Shown here: one piece after another, positions 40,735-50,801 of the stretch | Layout of the letters: each line of letters opens with the position of its first letter | Numbering within the stretch: the first letter of the stretch is position 1 | Source of the DNA: Nitrospirales bacterium | GTDB lineage: Bacteria; Nitrospirota; Nitrospiria; Nitrospirales; UBA8639 | Assembly (NCBI GenBank): GCA_029261295.1 | Contig: JAJDBP010000024.1 | Span: forward strand, 1-64,000 | Length of the DNA stretch: 64,000 nucleotides | Reading direction: 5' to 3' | Notes under the pieces: model-generated | What the model saw: the letters and a program-made list of their open reading frames with translations, nothing else | Database searches by the model: none | Told to the model about the DNA's origin: nothing | Position numbers and translations under genes: made by a program

Positions 40735-42828
40735 ATGCGGCTCACAGATAACGAAATCAGGGATATTACCCGACTATTGGAGCAGGGAAAACCACTGCCT
40801 GATCAGTACCGCTTTCTGTTGTTTGAAGACAAGCGGGAAGTGGAACTGACTTGGAATGGAAAGACCAATGAAGTCTGCAATGTAGTGCTCCCTTTTCAAA
40901 TAATTGAGCAGGTGGACGAACCTCGCTCAGAAAAAGAAATGCGGCTTCAAGCTGACTTGTTTGATACAGCCACGGGTCGGCAGTTAACGGGATGGTCTAA
41001 TAAGCTAATTTGGGGTGATAACAAGCTTATTCTTTCATCCCTCAAAAACGGACCACTGCGGGAGGAGATTGAAAAGCAGGGCGGGATCAAATTGATCTAT
41101 ATCGACCCGCCTTTTGACGTCGGCGCGGATTTTTCGATGGACATCGAAATTGGTGAAGAGACTTTCAATAAAAAGCCAAGTGTTTTAGAAGAGTTAGCCT
41201 ATCGAGACACCTGGGGAAAAGGAGCTGATAGCTTTATAGCTATGATTTTTGAGCGCTTGTCGTTAATGCGCGATTTACTATCAGACGACGGTAGTATTTA
41301 TGTCCATATCGATTGGAGGCTGAATAGCTTGTTGAGGCTAGTACTCGATGAAATTTTTGGAAGAAATAATTTTGTTAATGAAATAATTTGGCACTATAAA
41401 AGATGGCCCGCTCCAAGCAAAAATTTCCAAAAAATGCATGACACGATTCTTTTCTACTCTAGAAACACAGAAAAAAGAATTTTCAATGTTCAGCTACAGA
41501 CATTAACCGAAGGAACTAACAAAAGGTGGAGAGGCCAGAAAAGCAAGGTGGAGTTTATCGATGGCGTAAGGCAAGTAACCCAGATGACTGATATTTTGTC
41601 TTCCGGAACGCCAATGAACGATGTGTGGGATGTTCCTGTAATAAATTCACAAGCCTTGGAACGGCTTGATTATCCAACTCAGAAACCGGAAGGTTTATTA
41701 CAAAGAATAATTGAAGCATCTTCAAATGAGGGGGACATTGTTGCCGATTTTTTCTGCGGGTCTGGAACAACAATAGCTGTAGCGGAAAAACTTAGTCGGA
41801 AGTGGATTAGCTCCGATCTAGGGAAGTTTGCCATTCATACCACCCGCAAGCGCATGATTGGCGTACAGCGGGCACTAAAAGCAGAAGGTAAATCATGGCG
41901 AGCATTTGAAATCTTGAACCTCGGGAAATATGAACGACAGCATTACATTGGATTCAACCCTTCCTTGAGGGAAAAGGAAAAACAGAAACAGCTTGAAGCG
42001 AAGGAAAGAGCTTTTGTGGAGTTGATTTTGATAGCCTACAAAGCGGAAGCGGTTGAAGGATTTCATACTTTCTACGGCAAAAAAATGGGCCGCATGGTCG
42101 CAATCGGTCCGGTTAACCTTCCTGTTACCCGTCTATTTGTTGAAGAAGTTTTGGGAGAATGCCGCCAGAAGCATATAACTCGTGCTGATATTCTAGCCTT
42201 TGAATTTGAAATGGGGCTATTCCCCAACCTCCTCGATGAAGCCAAGGCCAAAGGTATTGATTTATCCGTTAAACACATTCCGCGCGAAGTTTTTGACAAG
42301 CGAGTCGTAGAAAAGGGACAAGTAGTATTCCATGATGTGTCATTCATCGAAGTGAAACCCATCATTAAGAAAAATACCGTTGGAGTAGAGTTGACGGATT
42401 TTTCTGTGTTTTACAATCAGGATGTTTTAAAAGAAGTAGAAGAGACCCTAAAAAAGGGGACCAACAAAATTGTCCTTGAGCAAGGTAAGATCATCAAGGT
42501 GACCAAGGATAAGAAGGGGATTGTGACCCGCGAGCTTTTAACCCAAAACTGGACGGATTGGATTGATTACTGGTCAATAGACTACGACTTCCAAAGCAAA
42601 CAGGAAATGATCCGGGTAAAGAATGAGGCCACAGGTGATTTGGAAGAAGTGTGGTCAGGCGATTATGTTTTTGAAAACGAATGGCAATCCTTTCGTACAA
42701 AAAAGAAACGTTCACTCGAACTGACGAGTGCAGCAAAAGAAGTGCCAAAAGGCCGCCGGAAGATAGCTGTGAAGGTGGTGGATATTTTTGGAAACGATAC
42801 CATGAAGATTATTGATGTGAGTTTGTAA
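40735..42828 (+). CDS. mod: Type III restriction-modification DNA methyltransferase (Mod)
   Basis: 697 aa, a beta-class adenine methyltransferase. Motif IV DPPF at 124-127 ([10 protein letters not shown]) precedes the SAM-binding motif [10 protein letters not shown] further on; the central WHYKRWPAP...HDTILFYS region is the usual target-recognition part, and [26 protein letters not shown] is characteristic of the family. It methylates one strand of an asymmetric site and is required as the specificity subunit for Res. Stop codon and res start are 2 nt apart, so the pair is coupled. Full length, no frameshift or simple-repeat phase switch seen. Confidence 0.92.
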   Translation: MRLTDNEIRDITRLLEQGKPLPDQYRFLLFEDKREVELTWNGKTNEVCNVVLPFQIIEQVDEPRSEKEMRLQADLFDTATGRQLTGWSNKLIWGDNKLILSSLKNGPLREEIEKQGGIKLIYIDPPFDVGADFSMDIEIGEETFNKKPSVLEELAYRDTWGKGADSFIAMIFERLSLMRDLLSDDGSIYVHIDWRLNSLLRLVLDEIFGRNNFVNEIIWHYKRWPAPSKNFQKMHDTILFYSRNTEKRIFNVQLQTLTEGTNKRWRGQKSKVEFIDGVRQVTQMTDILSSGTPMNDVWDVPVINSQALERLDYPTQKPEGLLQRIIEASSNEGDIVADFFCGSGTTIAVAEKLSRKWISSDLGKFAIHTTRKRMIGVQRALKAEGKSWRAFEILNLGKYERQHYIGFNPSLREKEKQKQLEAKERAFVELILIAYKAEAVEGFHTFYGKKMGRMVAIGPVNLPVTRLFVEEVLGECRQKHITRADILAFEFEMGLFPNLLDEAKAKGIDLSVKHIPREVFDKRVVEKGQVVFHDVSFIEVKPIIKKNTVGVELTDFSVFYNQDVLKEVEETLKKGTNKIVLEQGKIIKVTKDKKGIVTRELLTQNWTDWIDYWSIDYDFQSKQEMIRVKNEATGDLEEVWSGDYVFENEWQSFRTKKKRSLELTSAAKEVPKGRRKIAVKVVDIFGNDTMKIIDVSL

Positions 42829-42830
42829 CT

Positions 42831-45518
42831 ATGGCCCTCCATCCCGATTTTCCCTCCTCACCCTATGAAATTCTTGATCCTGAAGTCCGCTGGTTTCCAG
42901 GCGATGATCTTTTCCGGGAATTGAGCAGGGAGAAGCTTTTGCCTCCGCTGGTCGAAAATATCCGTCAGCAGGTCAAGAGGTGGCGGGATAGGGGATATGA
43001 CGGCGCAACGGCTACAAGCAAAGCCTTGCTCCATTGGTGGTTCCAAAGGGAACATTTAATCCTAAAAGCAGATGGTTCTGTGTTCAATTTTCGGTACTAC
43101 TTCGCACAGCGCGAGGCGGTTGAAACCGTAATCTACCTCTACGATGTGGTTGGAGCCAAGGACAAATATGATCTGATCCGATTTGATGCCTCAGGGACCG
43201 TTTCTGCGGGAATGTTTTCCGAAGACTGGTTGCGAGTGGTCATTAAGATGGCCACCGGGGCCGGGAAAACCAAGGTGATGAGCTTGGTTCTCACGTGGTG
43301 CTATTTCCACAAGCTGTATGAACCAGGATCCCAGCTAGCTCGGAATTTTCTGGTTATTGCACCCAACATTATTGTGCTAGATCGTATCCGACATGACTTT
43401 GATGGGCTTAAAATTTTCCATGAGGACCCTTTACTTCCGGAAAATGGGTATGAAGGGCAGAACTGGAATGATGATTTTCAATTGATCCTGCACATTCAAG
43501 ATAAGGTTCACGTCACCCACCCATTAGGTAACATCTTCTTGACTAATATTCATCGGGTGTATTCCGGGAATGAAACCATCCCGTCCGCCGATGATGACAA
43601 TGCCATGGATTATTTCCTTGGCGAAAGGCCAGTTAGCAAGATAACAGACAATAAGGTTGATCTAGGTGTGATCGTCCGAGAGATTGATGAGCTGGTCGTC
43701 ATGAATGATGAAGCCCATCATGTTCATGATGAACGGATGGCTTGGTTTAAATCCATTCAGGATATCCATAACAAACTCAAGCAAAAAGATCATTTTCTTT
43801 CCCTCCAGGTAGATGTAACAGCTACTCCTCGACACAACAACGGAGCCATCTTTGTGCAGACGGTAAGTGATTATCCACTTGTTGAGGCCATATCTCAGAA
43901 TGTGGTGAAACACCCAGTGCTGCCGGATGCGGCCAGTCGAGCTAAGCTCGTCGAGCAACAATCCTCAAAGTTCACCGAACGATACCAGGATTATCTGCAT
44001 TTAGGAGTTGAGGAATGGCGAAAAACGTATGAGGAGCATAAAAAGGTTGGGAAAAAGGCCATTCTCTTTGTCATGACAGATGACACGACTAATTGTGACG
44101 AAGTTGCTGAATGGCTGGAAAGAACCTATCAAGATTTTCAAGGAGCTGTGCTGACCATTCATACCAACAAGTCTGGTGACATTTCCGAAAATAAAAAGGG
44201 TAAGAATAATGATGAATTGGATCTGTTGCGTGAACAGGCGAACCAAATTGATGCCTGGGAAAGCCCCTATAAGGCCATCGTATCAGTGCTCATGTTGAAA
44301 GAAGGGTGGGATGTTCGCAATGTCACCACCATTGTTGGACTCAGGGCCTATGTAGCCAAAAGCAATATTCTTCCAGAACAGACACTTGGTCGCGGATTGC
44401 GGAGGATGTATTCCGGGAGTGATCTGATCGAGTATGTCAGTGTGGTTGGCAGTGCGGCTTTCATGGATTTCGTGGAATCAATTCAAAATGAAGGTGTCGA
44501 GTTGGAACGATCTGCAATGGGGGAGGGCACAAAGCCTAAAATTCCTGTTGTTATCGAAGTGGATAAGGAAAATACCAAGAAGAATTTGGATGCTCTGGAT
44601 ATACCCCTTCCGCGTCTTACCCCTCGTATCTATCGGGAATATAAAAATCTTGACAATCTTGATGTCTCATTATTTTCCCATAAAAAGGTTGGGTATAAGC
44701 AGTTTTCCGAGGCCGAACAGCGGGAGATCATTTTTCGCGATATTACGACCGGGGAACAAACCCATACCACTTATCTTAGCACTACTGGCACCGCAGACCA
44801 CCGAAGTGTCGTTGGATTCTTTACACAGAACATTATGAAAGAACTCCGATTAGTCGGAGGCTATGACGTATTGTACCCAAAAGTAAAAGACTTTATTCAA
44901 AGCTATCTTTTTGAAAAAGTGGTCAATTTGGATAGCCTGAATACTTTCAGAAATCTTTCCGAGACAGAAGCAACCCGAACCATTCAACAGACTTTTAAAG
45001 AGCAGATCAATAAATTAACGGTTCAGGATCATGGAACGTCAGAAATTAAGGACTACATCAAGCTTAAACACACTAGGCCGTTTGTGACGAACGATCAGCC
45101 ATGTATCATTGCCAGGAAAAGTTTATTTAATAAAATTATCGGGGACAGTCATTTGGAATTAGAGTTTGCTGCATTCCTTGAAGACTGTGATGATATTGTT
45201 TCTTATGCAAAAAACTATATGGCCATAGGGTTCAAAATTGACTACGTGAATTCAAGTGGTGATATTTCAAACTACTACCCAGATTTTTTGGTTAAAAATG
45301 ATGAAAAGCATGTGTTTATCATAGAAACTAAGGGCCTTGAAGACTTGGATGTTCCACTGAAAATGCAACGGCTAAAGCAGTGGTGTGAAGATATCAATAA
45401 AACGGGCTCAGAGGTTCATTTTGATTTTGTGTTTGTTGATGAGCAGAATTTTAAAAAATATCAACCAAATAATTTTCAGTCGTTGGTGTTGAATTTTTTG
45501 CAGTATAAAGAGAGATAG
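42831..45518 (+). CDS. res: Type III restriction enzyme, helicase/nuclease subunit (Res)
   Basis: 895 aa. SF2 helicase core: Walker A ATGAGKT (141-147), DEAH-type box VVMNDEAHHVHDE, motif III LQVDVTATP, motif V MLKEGWDVRNV and motif VI QTLGRGLRRMYSG. The C-terminus carries a PD-(D/E)XK nuclease: YYPDFLVKNDEKHVFIIETKG (D, then E-T-K). Together with Mod it makes the ATP-dependent restriction complex. It is coupled to mod by a 2-nt gap and followed after 34 nt by the Mrr-like gene. Confidence 0.93.
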   Translation: MALHPDFPSSPYEILDPEVRWFPGDDLFRELSREKLLPPLVENIRQQVKRWRDRGYDGATATSKALLHWWFQREHLILKADGSVFNFRYYFAQREAVETVIYLYDVVGAKDKYDLIRFDASGTVSAGMFSEDWLRVVIKMATGAGKTKVMSLVLTWCYFHKLYEPGSQLARNFLVIAPNIIVLDRIRHDFDGLKIFHEDPLLPENGYEGQNWNDDFQLILHIQDKVHVTHPLGNIFLTNIHRVYSGNETIPSADDDNAMDYFLGERPVSKITDNKVDLGVIVREIDELVVMNDEAHHVHDERMAWFKSIQDIHNKLKQKDHFLSLQVDVTATPRHNNGAIFVQTVSDYPLVEAISQNVVKHPVLPDAASRAKLVEQQSSKFTERYQDYLHLGVEEWRKTYEEHKKVGKKAILFVMTDDTTNCDEVAEWLERTYQDFQGAVLTIHTNKSGDISENKKGKNNDELDLLREQANQIDAWESPYKAIVSVLMLKEGWDVRNVTTIVGLRAYVAKSNILPEQTLGRGLRRMYSGSDLIEYVSVVGSAAFMDFVESIQNEGVELERSAMGEGTKPKIPVVIEVDKENTKKNLDALDIPLPRLTPRIYREYKNLDNLDVSLFSHKKVGYKQFSEAEQREIIFRDITTGEQTHTTYLSTTGTADHRSVVGFFTQNIMKELRLVGGYDVLYPKVKDFIQSYLFEKVVNLDSLNTFRNLSETEATRTIQQTFKEQINKLTVQDHGTSEIKDYIKLKHTRPFVTNDQPCIIARKSLFNKIIGDSHLELEFAAFLEDCDDIVSYAKNYMAIGFKIDYVNSSGDISNYYPDFLVKNDEKHVFIIETKGLEDLDVPLKMQRLKQWCEDINKTGSEVHFDFVFVDEQNFKKYQPNNFQSLVLNFLQYKER

Positions 45519-45552
45519 TTGGGCTTTGGAGAAATTTATTGAAGGAACCCTT

Positions 45553-46425
45553 GTGAACAAACAAATACCGACATTCGATTCATTGATGAATCCTTTATTG
45601 GACGCGCTGTTTGCTCTTGGTGGTTCTGGTTCCATCGATGAAATATATGAAAAGGTGTTGGAGCTCAAAGAAATTGAGGAGAAGATTTCATCGGTTCCGC
45701 ACAATTCAGAAAAAAGTAATGAAACAGAGGTAGCTTATCGATTGGCATGGGCAAGAACATATCTAAAAAAATATGGATTTCTCGAAAATTCAAGCCGAGG
45801 TGTATGGACTTTAACAAAGGTCGCAAAGGAAGAAAAAAAAGTATCGCCAGAAGTTGTTGTAAAAAAAGTTAGGCAAGCGGATAAACTCAACGCAAAGAAA
45901 AAAAATGAAACAACTAATACTGAACACATTGACTTATATGATAGTGATTCACCTGAAGCTGATGGATGGCGTGAGGAGCTCTATCACGTTCTCACGAACG
46001 AAATTTCTGCCGACGCGTTTGAAAGGCTCACCCAGCGGTTATTGAGAGAATCCGGTTTTGTCCAAGTGGAGGTTACTGGCCGAACCGGAGATGGAGGAGT
46101 TGACGGTAAAGGTATTGCCCGAATTCATGGGTTCATGAGTTTCCACATTATATTCCAATGCAAGAAATACCAAGGGTCCGTTTCTGCAGGTGCAATCAGA
46201 GATTTTAGAGGGGCCATGGCCGGGCGAACCGAAAAAGGGTTGTTCATCACTACCGGCAGATTTACTCCCGCCGCGATAAAAGAAGCTACCCGCGATGGTA
46301 CCCCACCTATTGATCTTGTTGATGGTGAACAACTTGCAGAAAAATTGAAAGAATTTGAACTTGGCATACAAACGCAAATGATTGAGAAAGTCACTATCGA
46401 TAAAGACTGGTTTAAGAATTTATGA
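45553..46425 (+). CDS. Mrr-like restriction endonuclease (GTG start)
   Basis: 290 aa from a GTG with GAAGGAA upstream; this gives the normal Mrr N-terminus (MNKQIPTFDSLMNPLLDALFA), whereas a TTG at 45,526 adds nine unrelated residues. Residues about 1-90 are the Mrr winged-helix recognition domain (YRLAWARTYLKKYGFLENSS, RGVWTLT). Residues about 160-285 form the nuclease: FERLTQRLLRESGFVQVEVT, TGDGGVDGKG (D), IIFQCKKYQGSVSAGAIRDF (Q-C-K) and GLFITTGRF. Mrr enzymes cleave methylated DNA. Placed in the same transcript as mod/res. Confidence 0.88.
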   Translation: MNKQIPTFDSLMNPLLDALFALGGSGSIDEIYEKVLELKEIEEKISSVPHNSEKSNETEVAYRLAWARTYLKKYGFLENSSRGVWTLTKVAKEEKKVSPEVVVKKVRQADKLNAKKKNETTNTEHIDLYDSDSPEADGWREELYHVLTNEISADAFERLTQRLLRESGFVQVEVTGRTGDGGVDGKGIARIHGFMSFHIIFQCKKYQGSVSAGAIRDFRGAMAGRTEKGLFITTGRFTPAAIKEATRDGTPPIDLVDGEQLAEKLKEFELGIQTQMIEKVTIDKDWFKNL

Positions 46426-46534
46426 AGCTATGCGAGGCCCAAAATGCGCTACAGCTGAGATTTGTCATTTGTACAATCATTAACCATTGAGGCAGTTTAT
46501 TTGTTGACTAGAGATAAAAGAAAATAAGTTTAGT

Positions 46535-47560
46535 ATGAAAGCTTCAGTCATAGCACTATTTTTTGCGATGGTAGTAATTTCTTTTTTCCCTGCAATGATA
46601 TTGGCTGAAGATCAAACCCAAGAAAAGAAAGTAAGTCAACAAATTGACAAAAAAGAAAAGGCTACTTCAGAAGATTCTGTAGATATTCCTCATAGCCAAG
46701 TGCTTAAAGAGGAACCGCTTGATTATGGCCTACTTATCCAAATCATAGGAATTACCGTTGGGGCACTCTTAATTATTTGGCAAATAGGCAGGCAGTACAA
46801 AAATAATATTGAACTTCAGCGAGAAAATAACAGGGAAAAATTGAAGTTAGAAATTTATTCTGATTACAGAAAAACCATCTCTAATGCACAGAAAAAAATT
46901 ATTTCTGCATCTGCTGAATCTCAAGCCATTGATGGTGCATTCAAATTTCATTTTGACCAAATTCAATCGTCAGGATCTTCTTTTCCAATGCGCCCTAGAG
47001 CAAAAAATATGCAGGATGTGCATTTTGCGGCAACTGCCTCATTGACCGATCTTGTCTATTTAATAGAAGAGTTTGAAATAATAAATCCTAATCTTGAAAT
47101 ATTTCGGCTAGCTTATAGTTGTGCAATCCACTGCCTGAATAAGGCATTTTTCCCATTTCATCAAGAACTATTAGAATTTTTGCCATGTGATGTACCTCTT
47201 CAAGATCAAGCTAGATTAGGTGCCGAGGTTCTAGGTCCTAGAAAAGAAGTATCAAGGGAGGATCTTGAAAGAATTTCACAAAGAGCGACGTTATATAATG
47301 AAGAAGCTTGGGAGGCAAGTTGCTATGTCTCTGATTTAGCAAAAGTGGCGCAGAATATTTTTCTTGGTAAGCTTTTCTCCCACACCCTCCCGTCCCGAAA
47401 ACCACTTGATCCCAAACATATTGTTTTATCTATAGAACCTCCAAAATTTCAAAAACTGAAAAAGTATTTTTTAGAAGAAACTGAGTGGGGGAAAGAGCAT
47501 AAAAATGCGGAAAAAAGGGTTAGAGAAGAACTTCAAGAAAGGCCAACTTCCTTACAATGA
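46535..47560 (+). CDS. Hypothetical membrane protein
   Basis: 341 aa. Signal-peptide-like N-terminus (MKASVIALFFAMVVISFFPA, end near ILAED at about 25), an acidic/basic linker (about 25-60), one membrane helix (about 66-86, LIQIIGITVGALLIIWQIG), then a cytoplasmic helical domain with coiled-coil character (NIELQRENNREKLKLEIYSD). No enzyme motif. Located 110 bp after the Mrr gene; a role in the same defence locus is possible by position only. Confidence 0.6.
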   Translation: MKASVIALFFAMVVISFFPAMILAEDQTQEKKVSQQIDKKEKATSEDSVDIPHSQVLKEEPLDYGLLIQIIGITVGALLIIWQIGRQYKNNIELQRENNREKLKLEIYSDYRKTISNAQKKIISASAESQAIDGAFKFHFDQIQSSGSSFPMRPRAKNMQDVHFAATASLTDLVYLIEEFEIINPNLEIFRLAYSCAIHCLNKAFFPFHQELLEFLPCDVPLQDQARLGAEVLGPRKEVSREDLERISQRATLYNEEAWEASCYVSDLAKVAQNIFLGKLFSHTLPSRKPLDPKHIVLSIEPPKFQKLKKYFLEETEWGKEHKNAEKRVREELQERPTSLQ

Positions 47561-47912
47561 GCGGCTCTTTCTTTTTGAGTAAAATGTTACAGAATAGGTA
47601 ATTCTGTTACATGGGATTCCCAAAGTTAGGTGATTGAACAACAGGAGGAATATACGCAATGGGGATTCTTGGTGAAATCTTCGCCCGAGGAGACCCGCAT
47701 GGTCATCTTAAAAAGCTCCTACGCGATCATACGGCTGTTTTGTAAATAAAAATAAAGTTGCAGGCAGTCCTTCATCAGGCCGATACGTACGGACGAAAAT
47801 CTTTAATTGCCTATGCGGTACCAGAGAAACTAAGAAAAAATTTAACCGAATAGCGTTACATGGAACATAAAATTCTAAAAATTGAATTCCTATTATCTGT
47901 TTCTGATTAGCA
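47561..47912. other. Intergenic region with palindrome and tiny frame
   Basis: Contains the palindrome at 47,584-47,612 and a 28-codon frame at 47,659-47,745 (MGILGEIFARGDPHGHLKKL) that has a good AGGAGG ribosome site but may only be a remnant (GDPHGHL is reminiscent of metallophosphatase starts). Nothing else seen. Confidence 0.45.
47584..47612. repeat. Interspersed palindrome TGTTACAG family, copy 3
   Basis: ATGTTACAGAATAGG and TAATTCTGTTACAT; followed by GGG. Core shared with 31,082 and 48,957. Confidence 0.65.
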
Positions 47913-48908
47913 ATGGCAACTCGACAACCCCGAGAATATCTAATACTTCTTAATAAGGCCAAAGCTGCGGCTGAAACAGCTATTGATGCATTCAACAGAG
48001 TGAATCACCCCTATCGGAATGAAACAACCCTTCTCACTTTGGCCAACGCTTGGGAGCTATTGGCAAAAAGCATGCTCGTTCATGCTAGACAATCAATTAT
48101 TAAAGGTCACCACGGTGAAACAATTTCTGGGGAGAAGGCCGTTTATCGCTTACATTATCGTAAACAAATCAGTAAGCATGAACAAGATACCATTCAGCAG
48201 ATAATTTCGTTAAGGAATGCAGCGGCGCACCACTATTTGCCAGAGATGCCAGACGAAATCATTCATCATCTGTTGTATTTCGGCTGTAAGTTTTTTCGGG
48301 CAGCCATCAAAAAAACATTCCCGTCCCATGGAAAGGGATTAGACCGAAATTATCTATCGCTAGCTTTTTGTGACCTGACAACCTATGCGGATAAAGTGCA
48401 GAAATCGGTGTCCCGAGTAAAGAAAAGTTCATCTGCCAAACGGCTTATTTGGCTTCTCGAACGAGGGATCGGATTTGACGGTAGCTCCTACCAGACGGAA
48501 AAGCAGTTCGAGGCTAGCTTCAAAGGAAAGAAAAAAATAATGCCTCATTTGGCGCTCAATAACTTTGTGAAAGAAAATGAGATGGTTAGGATTGTTCCCG
48601 TTGAAGCTCCACGGAATTATACGGCCGACATTACCTTGCGAAAGGGAAAGGCACAAGATTCCACATTACCAGTTGTTGTTCGTAAGACAGACCTAAACAA
48701 GGATTACCCTTATCTAACAAAAGAGATTGCAACCTACCTCAAGGTCTCTCTTCACCAAATCACTGCCATGGTTAAGAATCTTAATTTGAAAGGTAATCCT
48801 CAATACCATCAAGAAGTACGAACATCAAAAAGCGGCTCTGTTCATCGATATAGTCAAGCAGCAAAGGTTCGACTAACTGACGAACTGAATTCTACATCTG
48901 TCGCCTAA
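47913..48908 (+). CDS. DUF3644-like protein
   Basis: 331 aa. The N-terminal part fits the DUF3644 pattern: LLNKAKAAAETAIDAFNRVN, FRNET-like YRNETTLLTLANAWELLAKS, then EQDTIQQIISLRNAAAHHYL with the RN-x-AAHH motif. HEPN-like helical folds often carry R-x4-6-H, and RNAAAHH could be such a motif, but I treat that as speculation. The C-terminal part ends with a segment (YPYLTKEIATYLKVSLHQIT) that looks like an HTH. It stands alone between two palindromes in element B cargo. Confidence 0.6.
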   Translation: MATRQPREYLILLNKAKAAAETAIDAFNRVNHPYRNETTLLTLANAWELLAKSMLVHARQSIIKGHHGETISGEKAVYRLHYRKQISKHEQDTIQQIISLRNAAAHHYLPEMPDEIIHHLLYFGCKFFRAAIKKTFPSHGKGLDRNYLSLAFCDLTTYADKVQKSVSRVKKSSSAKRLIWLLERGIGFDGSSYQTEKQFEASFKGKKKIMPHLALNNFVKENEMVRIVPVEAPRNYTADITLRKGKAQDSTLPVVVRKTDLNKDYPYLTKEIATYLKVSLHQITAMVKNLNLKGNPQYHQEVRTSKSGSVHRYSQAAKVRLTDELNSTSVA

Positions 48909-49330
48909 TACTATGCATAAGTAGGGCGGACCAAACGCAGATAGACCAGCTGAAAATGTGTTACAGGATAGGCATTCTGTTAGATGGGTCCTGAGATTTA
49001 GGGAAGGAGATGACTTTTCATACCAACTGGCATCACTTTTTTCAGAAGGTTTCCTTTCAGCGTCTTAGCCCGCACCCACATCGAGATAGTCAAATGTCCG
49101 CTTAGCGTCCGAAGCCCACCTATCGTTTTAGGCAACAGTGGCTCTGAAGCTTAACAAATATGTAACAGATCAAAAAGTGTTTGGAGTTACCGTATTCGGT
49201 GGCGGAAACTTAGGAAAAATACGTCGAATAGATTGTTCTGAGAAGGCAGGAGACAACACCGCCTGCTAAGGCCATCTAAAGGCCTTGAGCAAGCGATGTT
49301 TGATTTGAAGGAAACACAAACGTTCAGTTT
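48909..49330. other. Intergenic region with palindrome and short interspersed repeat
   Basis: Contains the palindrome at 48,957-48,988 and a block at 49,043-49,099 (AAGGTTTCCTTTCAGCGTC, TTAGCCCGCACCCAC, TGTCCGCT) matching 33,390-33,446 in element A. No gene. Confidence 0.6.
48957..48988. repeat. Interspersed palindrome TGTTACAG family, copy 4
   Basis: TGTGTTACAGGATAGGC and ATTCTGTTAGATGGG; relative of copy 3. Confidence 0.6.
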
Positions 49331-49630
49331 TCACCAAAGCGTCGGTAACGTTTTTGGCTCATCAAGTGTATGAAGGCCAGGATCTTCTTGGAGCGATGGT
49401 TCTGCTCCCTTATGCCCTTCGCTTTGGGGGGTCATCCCAGAACTTATAAAAACGGATCCCGCACGTAAGGCTTTGGCGTATGCAAATAAGGTTTTTGCAT
49501 TCCCAAATTCTTTTTGAAGGTCTGGATCAACTTCGATGAACGCCTCAGCTCGGACTTCTGAATTGATGAGCCGTTGAATGCGGTTATTGGACCAATATGA
49601 AGCTTGGTTTGTTGTCATGTTGCTGAGCAT
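49331..49630 (-). CDS. Hypothetical 99-aa protein
   Basis: Starts MLSNMTTNQASYWSNNRIQR with AGGAGG seven nt upstream. Central ALRAGSVFISSGMTP; the C-terminus is Pro/Glu-rich. No motif recognised. It is the last gene of the minus-strand replication block of element B. Confidence 0.5.
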   Translation of the reverse strand: MLSNMTTNQASYWSNNRIQRLINSEVRAEAFIEVDPDLQKEFGNAKTLFAYAKALRAGSVFISSGMTPQSEGHKGAEPSLQEDPGLHTLDEPKTLPTLW

Positions 49631-49930
49631 AAAAACCTCCTACGGGTTGAGGAGAGAGGCTCTCCAAAAAAGCTAAAAACGCAAGGGTTTCAAAAGTACG
49701 TACGATCCCTGAATATGTGCGCCTGTGCGCCCCGCAATGGCCGGGGGGTGCTAGGGGGGACCCGTGATCTCCATGGTTGTCTCTCATAGTTTGGCTGAGC
49801 ATCCCGTAGGTTGCGATGGGTTCTCGTGGCCTTTTCTCCTTTCGTTCTCATGATGGATTGCCTGCCCCTCAGCTCTTCCCTTAGTCAGCCCTGTGCATTA
49901 GCAAAGAGTTGTATTTTAGGGTTGCGTTTT

Positions 49931-50584
49931 TCATCCATCTCCTGGCTGTTCATTTCTGAGGGTTTCTTCGGAAGAATGCCTTTCAAAAAGTTCTCCTTGT
50001 GGAAGGTCCTCTGGGGGTGCACTCTGTTTCTTTTCGAGCAATGGTTTGAATCGAAAAAAATCCTTCTCATATTCTGCATCATGGGGGAGGGGGACCTTAT
50101 TGTGTAGGAGTGCCCCTTCTTTCTGGAAATGCACCCATCCTCTGCCCATCGTTGTCCCTTTAGCGGTGTGTTTATCTAACGCATAGTCAGGAATTTCCAA
50201 GCGTCCCTCGTCGATTTCTCGAAAGCCTCGTAAGGCTGTTTGAAAATGATCGGCTAATCGACTCTTGGGAGCTCGGGCTAGAAGTAAAATAGTATTCCCG
50301 AGGATCAACCGTGCACTGCCGGTTTTTTCGTCACGGATCAAATCTTCCCATTGTTCTTTGGCCATGGCGGTAAAGAGCGGTACTTTCGGATCGGCCAAGC
50401 CGATATCTTCGTGGCTGATAATTACTAACCGTCTCCACAATGCCTTTGAAAATTTAGGACAGCATTCGTCTGCCCAATACATGGCTGGGAATTCCTCTCC
50501 TCGCCGAATGGCTTTCTGAAGTGCACTGAGCACTTCCATGAGGTCGTAATGGCTGTGCTCTGTTTTGCAAAAGAATGTACCCAT
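49931..50584 (-). CDS. Stand-alone RarA/MgsA C-terminal-like domain protein
   Basis: 217 aa from MGTFFCKTEHSHYDL. The segment VLSALQKAIRRGEEFPAMYW, LWRRLVIISHEDIGLADPKV, ILLLARAPKSRLADHFQTAL matches the helical C-terminal (tetramerisation) region of the replication-associated recombination ATPase RarA, but the AAA+ ATPase domain is absent. The frame is open 87 codons further (to 50,845), including an ATG at 50,812 that overlaps the upstream stop; the extra part is low-complexity and His/Arg-rich, so I prefer the shorter form. It could act as a decoy or partner of the host RarA or clamp loader. Part of the element B replication block. Confidence 0.6.
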   Translation of the reverse strand: MGTFFCKTEHSHYDLMEVLSALQKAIRRGEEFPAMYWADECCPKFSKALWRRLVIISHEDIGLADPKVPLFTAMAKEQWEDLIRDEKTGSARLILGNTILLLARAPKSRLADHFQTALRGFREIDEGRLEIPDYALDKHTAKGTTMGRGWVHFQKEGALLHNKVPLPHDAEYEKDFFRFKPLLEKKQSAPPEDLPQGELFERHSSEETLRNEQPGDG

Positions 50585-50801
50585 GGTGATCGTCTCTCGA
50601 TGGAAGGAGTTCTTTCGCCTAACTTTAAAACGTGTGTGATGGGCACAGGAATTAGGGCGCCTACGTACACCCTGGCCTGAATGTTTGGTGATTGTCCGCA
50701 GGGGAGGGTGGGAGTGCCCACCCCTGCGTGCCTTCATGGAGTAACCAACAGTTATTCCGCCCAGGAGGGGAGCGGCTCCCACTCCATGAGGCCTGATAGG
50801 C

